Positions 54,253 through 64,000 of a stretch of 64,000 nt of DNA are shown here, piece by piece. The notes beneath the pieces are model-generated. The model was not told the origin of the DNA, did not search any database, and saw nothing but the letters and a program-made list of their open reading frames with translations. The position numbers and the translations under genes are program-made. This DNA comes from Varroa destructor (Eukaryota; Arthropoda; Arachnida; Mesostigmata; Varroidae): positions 58,663,601 through 58,727,600 of the forward strand of contig NW_019211454.1 in the NCBI RefSeq assembly GCF_002443255.2, written 5' to 3'. Numbering within the stretch: the stretch's first letter is position 1; every line of letters begins with the position of its first letter.

Positions 54253-54273
54253 TTTTTTTTTTTTTTTTTTTTT
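54253..54273. repeat. Poly-T run (T21)
   Basis: Twenty-one consecutive T, the longest homopolymer in the window. A minus-strand retroposon tail is possible, but the sequence to its right shows no recognisable element. Confidence 0.9.
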
Positions 54274-57040
54274 GTTAAAACCTATAGGTTATTAAGCCAG
54301 CTATGTTATAAATAGTTAGGAAAACTTCTTTGCGGTTTCTTTGTGCAACCCTAGTCAGTGTGTCTGGCGATAATGGCGAACAAGGGTAGTATTTCTGAGA
54401 TAATGGGAAGTCACGTATTTTCTTACTAACCAGATAATATGCAGGGAATGTTCATAATCCCATCTTCTAGGCAAACTATAAAGGCTCATCGAATAATGAC
54501 ATTCGCCTAGGATTTGGGACAAAGCTTGAAAATACAGAAACGTGTTGCGACATGCTATACGGTATGCTTGTTTAAAATTAAAGTATACCTTTCGCGTCGT
54601 CGCGTAAGCATAGGGACGACTATTTATACCTAGTCGTATAATAGTCGCCTATATAGAATATCAGCATATAATAGATCACAAAGCTTAGTATCGTTCCCTT
54701 AGTTAACTACTAAAATTAGGCTATGTAGAATAGTTTTGAACAACAAGTTACCTGCACAATTCCTTCAAATTACTATACGGTATGCTGTGAACTCACTTAA
54801 ATTTTATAATACGTAACTACGCCTACATTAAAGGCTGCTTATATCATTCATGTCCTAGAAAGAGAGAGTGATAGAAATAATCTAACTTACTATTAAATTC
54901 TGTTAGTGGACTGGTAGCGAACTTGCAAGTACTTTGCTCCTGGGTAGAAAAAGTAGACTAATCTAGGTTTTCATTGCTTGCTATGCAGGACCGATCCTTT
55001 CACATGTTCCGAATATGTTAGAACTGATTGTACGGCAAAACAAGAAAGAGCTCTAATGTACTGACTGTGTTTGATACTCAAATATACATATAAGACTTCT
55101 GTTTCATTGAAAGTTTGCAGCATATCGTATGTATATATACACTACTAACCGACATGATGCTCAGAGCCATACAGCAACGTCGGCATGCTAAAAACGGTTC
55201 TCCTAAAGGCCGTGCTACGGGCTAAATCGTTAGGCCATTTTTCTTTTACATAGGATAGACGCCTCGTAAAGTACTATCCCGTCATAGGTGGCTCACCTTG
55301 ACATCGGCAAAGTTTTTTGGGATCTCTAAACGATGATAGACGAAGGAAACGTATAAATCAGTCATAATGCGGATCAATACTCCAGCTTGACGCTACTTCT
55401 TGTTTCAATATTTTTGCTGAAACATCCACAAAACTAAGCTTCTGAACAAACGTCCAGGCTTGAACGTTCGCCACAATATGCGGACACAGATTATAACTAC
55501 ACGAATAGCGCTATCCAACAGACGAGCGCATCGTTAGACATCAGAACAACGGTAACCCAAGTGGTATCACAACAGACAGCAGACGCTTAAGATGGTTATT
55601 ACGTTCGAAACTCAGCGGTTTTAGATAGCTTATATACACAATCCACTCTGCATACTAAAGGCACTTTTGTTCAATTCATTCAAAGGTAATTTAGTATATG
55701 ACTGAACAGAATCGGTGAGCTGATCGTCACGTCACAGATACGCTTTTGTCTAGCCAAGGTCAAAACAAAAAAAATCACTAAGCATCACGTGCACAACTGC
55801 TGCTAAAGCTGCCTATGTAGCTTTTCTAAATGGCACGCATTTGTCAAGCTTATTAAACGCCATTTGATTACTTGCCATCTCATTTTCAAAGATTTCGATC
55901 GGTGCCGATGCGCGGTTCAGCTGCCCTCTGAGACATTACCTTTTCAAGCTGATAACGTCAGATCATAATTCTATTTCTCCTGATAAATACCTTAATTACA
56001 ATACTGTATGTAATATATCACTCTGTTATGCAACATACAAGTCTGTACTTCTCATCGTAAGCAAAAAGTTTTTTTTAATGTTAAAAAGGTTCAATCGAAG
56101 AAGACCAGAGTACTTAAAGGGAAAGGAACCCCATAGCCAGCGTCTCCCAAAAAGGGCTTTTAGTTTTAGTTTTAAGGTGCTCAAAGTCCGAGTCATTGAT
56201 TGAACTTGCGTATCGACAACGTCGTTGTGTACCTATATGTAAGATCATACCTTCATGTATAATAGACACTGATATGGAAAAAAAGGTCAACGACTCTTGA
56301 TGACTGAATTTGATAGACAATGATGCCTAAAATGGTTAAACGACGAACCAGTCAACTAAATTCTGAATGCTTTCCTCTTCAGTGCTTTGCCCAGAAAGCC
56401 TTCTTTTTGATGAACGTCCCCTTACTAGTAATACAACAACCTGACGTGGTGTAGGACAGGACCTGGCCCGTATTTGTGATAGTAATGCATTTCAGTTATA
56501 AAAGTATACAAAAGTACGTTGAGTCACATTGTTAAATATTCAGGTTGATCTAGATAAATATATATCCTTACGTTGACTGAAAGTAGCGCCGATCAATTCC
56601 TTATTGTCTGAACCACGCTAGTCTATTTTTTATATAAATTTAATTTAAAAATCTAACTTTATACTGTCAGTTCCAATTCCCAAACTAACATTTTTTCTGC
56701 ATGATTCGAAGCCAAAAACATACTGCTACGGTCAATGCGACAATCGAACTGTGGCAGCATAATTGCTTTTCGCTTTTTAAAACAGACTTCGTTGGAAAAG
56801 CTTGGTGACAAGGTCTCTGGAGAAGCCTTAATCTACTTGTCTTTTAAGGAAATTGCGACATACTAGATGATTAACTGCGTTAATTTTTCTACTTCCCGCC
56901 AAAATGGCTTTTTAAAAATTCCAAAAAAAAGTCACGATTAATTGGACCCAATCGCAGTTAATGGTTTTAGGAAAACGAATAATTTAAGAAGTGGAAAAAC
57001 TAATTGATTAATGACAAATATATTTTGTTAGGTCTTAGAG

Positions 57041-57071
57041 GACATTATAGTCACAACATTGTTATAATGTC
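57041..57071. repeat. 9-bp inverted repeat
   Basis: Arms GACATTATA (57041-57049) and TATAATGTC (57063-57071) with a 13-base loop. Confidence 0.72.
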
Positions 57072-58390
57072 TCTCCATTACTGGAATCGAAAATTCACCT
57101 GCTACTTGCGATGCTTCGCAAGCAGTTTAGCTAGCAAGCTCATGTTGATCTGTAACCCTACCTAAGTCGGACGCTATTCATCGTAGGCAATACGACAATG
57201 AGTCTTGGACGTAGCCTTATCGCATAGACAGCTCAAATGACGATAGCGTAAACCTATCGTACTGTTACAAGCAGGACGATTTTAACCACCTGCGTCGGCT
57301 GTTTCCTGCATTCGCCACTGCCGCCCATCCTTGACTATCCTCGGCCAAACAGATGAGAGCGAAGCTGGTCCTTTGTGGTCTGAAGGGCGTGCCTTAACCG
57401 GTCTTCATTGCCAACCTGGGTCTCTGTGGGGTCACCCGCTGGCGCTCACAGAATCCAATAAACGAAGGAAATAAAACGACTCGAGCTTGAGAAAGCGAAA
57501 GCCTTCGCCAGCAGAGACATGTTTATCTTCACAGGGAGAACGGTCAATGGCCAAAACTGGTTACTCGACATAGGGTGAACGGTAACTGACCGCTATAGAC
57601 ACTGAGCTCGGGAGTGTAGGAAATTCAGTTTGCAAGCTATAGGTGCACGCCACCCGCTCGTTATGGATATTATAATAGCCGCTGTATCCGTACCGACGCG
57701 GAAAATCTTCCGCATTTTGTCTCTTCTGGAAAAAGAGCAACAGGAATCGTCTTGTTACTTCTGTTCTTCAAGGAAGACTTTCCGACCACCCACTCAACGT
57801 TTAGGCACACGAGTGCAGAGATACCCGCGAACGTGATCTTATACGAATAGGGAAAACTATGTGACTCAGGGTGACTCACATAAGCCGGACCAGATTGCTC
57901 AACCCTACCTCTTTAGCAATTTAGTCGATGCACTTCGACATTACTCTTTTCGTGTCTAATTACTTTCGGACCTCATAAAATGAGCGTACTGTTAGGCGAG
58001 ACGTTGATCACTCGAACGTATACATAATTTTCTACTTTTGACAACAGCATACCCGTTCAATTAACATAGGTCGGGCTAATTTTTATAACCATTACTCGCG
58101 CGATTTCCTGTTAATACGCATTACCCTGTTTATTGAGCTATTGTACAGCAAAAGTGTTAGGTCTCAATCAGAAGTCTTTATTCGTTGTGTGTCAGTCGTA
58201 AATACTGTTACAATCGTTTTTATTTATAATGTTTGTGTGTGTGTAGCCCACGGGAGACTATTCCCAACGTCAGTTAAGTTGTCTAGCTATTATGAGGTGA
58301 TAGAAACACCTTCTTTGCTATTCTTTAAACATACCTCTAAGTAAAAGTATGACAAAAACAAGTTCAGCCAATATTTTCGTACTGCGTACT

Positions 58391-58545
58391 ATTAAGTTTT
58401 ACGTCTGGTATCGCCGTTAGGCAGGCATTCCGTTGGCTGGCTAGCCCCCTGCAAGAAACGAAATCTGTCTATTGCTCGGGTTCGAACCTAGACTACAACT
58501 TGCCCCTAAGATTGGCTAGCGTGATAGAAATGTAATGCGATGGTG
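58391..58545 (-). mobile_element. tRNA-derived SINE, copy 2 (head degraded)
   Basis: Minus-strand relative of the 7.9 kb SINE. It has a B box (58488-58478, GGTTCGAACCC), then the shared body ATAGACA..ATTT..GGG.GC..GCC, then CCTAACGGCGATACC and the ACGTAAAACT end. The tRNA half also aligns (GCCAA..T..GGGGCAAG..) but no clear A box remains. Divergence and small indels relative to copy 1 indicate an old insertion. Confidence 0.68.
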
Positions 58546-59956
58546 CCAAGCAGTTCGTGTCCAGAAGCGAATGCTCTCGCTGCTCCCTGGTACTATTCGA
58601 GCGTGAAGTATTCCTACAAAAGCTCATGTGCCGTACTCATATTTACTGCTGTAATGCGTCTCTGTTTTGCTTTAGGAGCACAGTATATACAAATATTGGG
58701 AAATTCTAAATGTTCTGATCATAGTCAACTACCAAGGCATTTCTATTATCACATTCAGCATTGAATGTGTCAACAATGGAAGGAGAACGATATAAGTTGA
58801 AAATAAGTGATAGATAAATAGGAGAGAATAGTTACGTTACAACTAAACGTAAAATAACAAGTCGTTATACCACTAGTCTAGCCACAACCTGTTTCATAGC
58901 CGTAACACTCGTTTTACTCTATTACAGTTTACAAGGTTTAAACAGGTGTTTCTACTACGTAGCAACTGAAAGAAACGTCTGCTCATGATTACATGGAAGC
59001 GACGGCTTACAGGTTGTAATCGTTGTATGCAAATAAATGACGCCGTTTCATCGTCCTGGCGCGCAAAGCCATAGATTGATACTGTTATTGCACGGGCGCA
59101 GAAGCTGGGCAATAAGTTTTATGCTCTCTTGCTACGGTTTACGTGCATAGACAAGTAGACTCGCATCAACGTTTTCAAGCACCGAATCCCACTCCGTTGA
59201 GGGGGTCAACTGCTGTTTTATTAATTATGCTCAACGTTATCAGAGAGGCAAAAAAGCGCTTTCGCCCCACGACTCTTGTGGCACGAACGAGATGGGCGCG
59301 GAAAACTAAAGAGCAAGGCTGCACAGAAAACATATGCCCCCCATCTTTATCGTGTGGGGTGCATGCAAGTATTACCATAGCTAGTACCGTTGACGTCGAG
59401 AGTTGTTCGTCTTCCGGCTGAACTCTCGTCTACAGCCGTTCGCAAATGTACATGGAAAGACGCAGCGTATAAGGACAAAGGAGGGAAGAGTCTTTCTGCC
59501 TAATATATATGATAAACTTATAAGAGACGTTTTTCAGCAGTCTTGCTTGTTATGGGAAGAGTTGTGTAGAGAGAACATCAAAATAGGTATTGGCAGAGCC
59601 AGCGAACGGGCGAACGAGTGGTACTCACCACCCACTACCCATATCAACACATACCGATCCATAGCCGTCCATGACTTCAGAAAAGAACTCACCCAGTGGC
59701 CTTTATTCTGTTAGGGCTTCGAGAAGCATACTGTTTCTAGAAAATGTCTAAAGGTTGTTGTACGGGGTAGGACAAAGCGAGGCATCCGCAAGAACTAGCA
59801 AGATTTCTCAGTAGAGCGATTCTCTAGTCGATAGGCGTATACTGGTTTGTAAACAAACAGTGACATATGGATATAAACGAGCATACACAACGAGACCTCG
59901 CCTTTATCACAGTCCATATCGCCACAAAGTTTACTATACGACCTCGCAGTCATAGT

Positions 59957-59978
59957 CTATGCATTCTATAATGCATAG
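59957..59978. repeat. Short palindrome
   Basis: Arms CTATGCATT and AATGCATAG (9 bp each) with a CTAT loop. Confidence 0.8.
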
Positions 59979-62900
59979 GAGATAGTAAAAAACAAACTTA
60001 TACGGCTTCACTGCTAAGCCATAAAAATACGTGTGCCGATATTTGTGAAATTCTTGTCTATATGAGGGACAATGTGGCTATCTTTATTTCAGTAACTCAA
60101 TTGGCAACAACAAGTAGTTAATAGTCATTATGAACATAAATGTCTCATTAATTAAAGCTAGTTAAAAGTAGTTGCGCGTAAATAATAGGATATACAATAC
60201 GCGTAAGGCTGCGTGGAGACACATCAGGGCGTTTGTACCAGGAAGGGCAAAACCCGTATTTTCAGGATTCACTTGTAGCTAGTGGATTGGTACAGATATT
60301 GCTTTTTTTCTTGTCTGAAATGCTCATTTAAATATATATGATCAACGCAACTAATTGGAGTCCGACACAAAGGCGTAAAAAGTTTTGTGATTAATTAAAA
60401 CATTAGATCCGAGCTAATCTCATCGATGACGCACAACAATCGAAAGGGAACTTCATATAGATTTCATCGATAAAATCTTGTTACTGTGACAAATAACGAG
60501 ATCCGTACCGAAGTACAGGAATTTACCACCAAAGAATACATTTTAGAGACAGCGGGAGATACATGTAATCGTTACTGAAAAGCAGCTTAATAGATGGAAA
60601 AAAGTTTAGTAGATCGAAAGTTTAAGTTGTGTCTAAGCCTGTCTACATGTTGTGTATTACGTACATGCGTATTATAGTTGGCCTTTCCTTTGACTACTTT
60701 CATCCACTGAGGTCTTTCAGCAGCGAATACGTTTGTACTGATCATGTTTAATACTCTTTGTGGAAAAAACCGTTCCTGCAATTGAAATTAGGTAAGACAT
60801 AGCCTAAAGCGTGCTAACTAGTTTCTTTAACAAGCCCGATGCAGAATACGCTCTCACAACTTGTAGCCTATGAAAACAGGCAACCATCGCTTACATTTGT
60901 CTTGGCCTATATTTATTGTCTGTACCTGAAATTTTGAAATATTTTATATGCAATATATGTACAAAAGGATGCCGCCGCGGTAGTTGTTATCTCGTATAAC
61001 GAATATTTATATGTAAATTAACATAACGTTACTTTTTTTCTTTTTGAGAGCATTCAGCTCTCCAGTTAAGCCTATTGTTATTCGAGCTTTCAATTAGGGT
61101 CCCTGGCAAAGCTGGCCTCACGGCACATTCAGGGTAGGCTAGCGTGGTACGTTAGCAGCACTGCCGTTTCGTTGGACTCACCACATGGCGTGACGCTATT
61201 CGCTACTGCGTTTGCAGATGCCAACATGATTTCCGATAACGCAGATGTATATCTATGCTCATTGATTTCAAGCGACAAAAATGAACATTTTGAAAAGCTT
61301 GCCTCCACCAAAAGCTAACATCCCTTACCACAATACAGTTGCCCAAAAGAAAAGCACATCAACTAGATAAAGGTTTAACATTCCTTCGAGGTCGCGTCGT
61401 GACATTTCAATGACGTGGCCGATGGAGGTTGTTGTTTACTATACAATAGGCACCTCAGTTTTGGACGCCTGAGCGACTGAGCCACAGTGGTTTATCGCAT
61501 AAGGATAAGCATGGGGTAACGCCAGAGTGGCAGTGCAGCATCATCTCTAGAACGTACTTTACAAACGTGACCCACTGAAATGACACACTACATAAACGTA
61601 AAGCCCGGTTTCACATTCAGTACCGACTTGACGAACTCACTTGACGTTTTCTCAAGTGCAGAATATCGGCTTATCGTCATCGAACTTATGAATCGTCCTG
61701 ACCCGCCTATGCGTCACCAGCATTAATCCGTCTGTGCAGTTATGATTTGCCCTCTACATGATGAATTGCCTACATGAATGCTGCCCCCTGCGTAGGCCAT
61801 CTCTGGCAACGAAAGATGGTCCGAGAAATGTTTACTGACCAAGATGAACCGTGCTAAGCTCGGGTTGTAGGTTTCTATGGGGCTTGACGCAGCACGAGCG
61901 TGCAAAGTGCTGTGGGATCACCTGTACAAATGTTGCAACATATGTATTATTCAGGCGAATCATTGAGTAGGGATCTTCACCTTTCAACTTCAGGTGTATC
62001 TCGCTCACGACTGAACATCTTCAACGTTAAGCTTTTAGCGGATAGCAAACAAAATGGAATCGATATGGTAGGAGTTCCGTTGCAGCCAATATGTTCCATC
62101 GACTACACACGTTGTTGATGGCTCTATGTAAGGAAATATCCAAAGGCATTTCGACTAGAACAGGCCATTGCTAAATCATTATCAGCTCAGGTACTCTCGC
62201 TGTCTCGCTACATAAACGTGTCAATCGAAGTAGGCGTTAAAAGTAAGATAAGTTTTTCCTTAACATCGAATATGGGTTTGTTCAACTTTCAGTTCTTTGA
62301 ACATCTAGATCATTGAATTAGATTTGGCTCCACGCTGATACAGGTGGCCAACTTAACCAACAATACTCCAAACGTTGATCGCCTGTTTTTGAGTGCGGAC
62401 CACCTAATGTATTACGGAGTGATAAAATATCTTCGTAATGTAAATTAATTGTTTGCTGATTATCGATCATCAACTTCAAGAGCCAACTCACCGGTTGTCG
62501 TTGTTAATTTAAAAATGAGTAATGTTCCTGATGATCTAGCCGAAACTCAAACATGAGATAGATCCACAAAAACGCTCTACCTAGATATCTGCCTTTGACA
62601 ATGTTACTGCATTTCAACTCTCGCTATCGTTGATGGCTTTTATTAGGTGTACCTTCACAGTTATGACGCGCGCTCAATGTCTACAGCCTAAATAAAACGA
62701 TGCACAGTGTAGACCGTACGTTGGCAATAGGAAGCTGTGACTGCGACGTTCCAGAGGTGAGGTCGGTACTGTAGAAGGTAATTCGCTAGTGCAATAATGA
62801 ACTAGAAATTAGTATCCGGGGGCTGGGAGTTTGTTTGTCATACAGGGGCCAAGCGCGAAGGCCCGTATCCGAAATGCTCTTAGAGGCGGCACATTTGACA

Positions 62901-63429
62901 CATTAAGCACCACCGGCACACTATAGAAGAACAAAACCGCAATCTACACGGCTAGAACGCTAAGAAATGAAATAGCTTAACGATAGGACAGCAGTGACCT
63001 TTTCAAGATAGGCAATTCGGGCCAGGCAGGAACTATTTTATCAAGTTGTAGGATGCTAACAGGTATGTATCCACCACTGTAGACCTTTTAACTTATTTGG
63101 TGTTTTGCTCACTTCTAACGAATCCTCTCTCGTCCTTATAGTTCGGTTTTTGTTGCCTGAAGATGAATGGTTTGAGCTTATGATTGCAACAAATCGTCGT
63201 TATACTTTATTGCAAGGTCGCTTTGTCTGATGATATAGGTAAACGACGAAGTGGGAAAGTTGTCTGCCACTATCTACCACCAGTCATCACGATTTATTAT
63301 TACTAGTTGAATTTAGCTAAATGCCGCGCACTTATGCGGCTTGCACACTTGTCATCGCTTGCCATCACCACGGACAGCCCTCCCTACCGGCACGAACTCG
63401 AATCAATCACCAGCATCAATTACTAATCA

Positions 63430-63800
63430 ATCTCTTTCAGCAGCGACAACGACGACGACGACGACAACGACGAAGATGATGATGATGATGACAGCAACAG
63501 CAGCGGATTACCGTTCATCGGTTCCATCACACACAATTAGACCATTTGCCCGCAGCAACTTGTCAGCCGTTGCGGCGTCATCAGGTCGTCATCATCACGT
63601 TCGTTCTGTTATCGATGTTGTTACCAACAGCGGTAGTCTATCTCGTGCATCTTACATTTTGAGCATTTCTAAACAAAATCGAGAAATCGATGATTTTGTC
63701 TTGTTATCGCTATTGTTATTGCTGGTTCTGTTGTTGTTGTTGTTGTCGTCGTTGCTTCCGTTATTGTTGTCGTTTTTATTGCTATTGGCAGTGGTGTTTT
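63430..63800. repeat. Trinucleotide-repeat-rich patch (CGA/GAT and TTG/GTT)
   Basis: A run of CAG, CGA, CAA, GAT and ACA triplets at about 63439-63513, and runs of TTG/GTT/TCG triplets at about 63705-63795. They keep frames open on both strands: 200 codons on plus (poly-Thr, poly-Met, poly-Leu) and 109 codons on minus (poly-Thr). Neither translation resembles a known protein. Such triplet tracts are common in 5' untranslated or low-complexity coding exons of arthropod regulatory genes, and the DNA after 63930 turns GC-rich. A gene extending past the window edge is possible. Confidence 0.6.
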
Positions 63801-64000
63801 CAAAGTTGCCAACTTTCTGTCACTTTCTGCGGCTGCTGTGGCTGTTTCTTTGCCTTCGATATCTCTGCCAGCAAAAGTTACTGCTACTGATACTGACACT
63901 ATTTGCGCTACTGCTCGAAAGTTCTTCCTTGATGCCGTGCTAGCGAGATGCGCGCCGACACGAAACGCGCGCGGCCACCGCTGACAGCTAGAGAGCATTT

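Larger units (their letters stand above)
52037..63400. other. Gene-poor stretch with scattered repeats
   Basis: Holds one longer unassigned open frame (53334-53879, 181 codons, plus strand), a T21 run (54253-54273), inverted repeats near 56870-56962, 57041-57071 and 59957-59978, a GC-richer patch near 57.28-57.45 kb that may be a LINE 3' fragment, and the second SINE copy. No gene could be recognised. Confidence 0.45.

Noticed and set aside
63341..63943. 200-codon plus-strand open frame with poly-Thr, poly-Met and poly-Leu
   Set aside because: It begins at TTG, not ATG. The frame stays open because of triplet repeats, and the opposite strand is open too. I treat it as repeat DNA.
1..64000. 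CRISPR arrays, operons, bacterial insertion sequences
   Set aside because: None seen. Spliced exons, SINE and LINE remnants and microsatellites indicate eukaryotic nuclear DNA.

Overview
The window looks like a gene-poor, AT-rich stretch of an arthropod nuclear genome. The one convincingly intact protein-coding gene is interrupted by GT-AG introns and encodes an invertebrate-type biogenic amine receptor. Most other recognisable content is decayed retroelements and simple repeats. The short extracellular N-terminus and short third loop of the receptor would fit a chelicerate (mite or tick), but this is inference and the species is not determined. I see no operons, CRISPR arrays, rRNA genes or convincing tRNA genes.

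Layout. 1-7.87 kb: no recognisable gene; simple repeats and one perfect hairpin. 7.88-8.06 kb: a tRNA-derived SINE, minus strand. 8.06-13.7 kb: nothing recognisable. 13.75-14.08 kb: a broken Ty3/gypsy-type reverse transcriptase/RNase H fragment, plus strand. 18.1-20.3 kb: a heavily mutated non-LTR (LINE) retrotransposon, minus strand, retaining pieces of endonuclease and reverse transcriptase. 20.3-41.8 kb: no recognisable gene; perfect inverted repeats at 24.96 and 26.12 kb and short tandem duplications. 41.85-44.36 kb: a complete three-exon tyramine/octopamine receptor gene (TAR1/Oct-TyrR type), minus strand. 44.4-63.3 kb: mostly nothing recognisable, with a cluster of three hairpins at 51.75-52.04 kb, a possible LINE 3' fragment near 57.3 kb and a second SINE copy at 58.39-58.55 kb. 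63.4-64.0 kb: a trinucleotide-repeat-rich, GC-richer patch at the window edge, possibly the start of a neighbouring gene.

The receptor is the functional centre. Its three exons join in phase across two introns into a 369-residue class A GPCR with all seven membrane segments and the aminergic signature residues. The transposon remnants show no functional link to it. The SINE pair, seen only by comparing the two loci, and the hairpin cluster are the least explained parts of the window.
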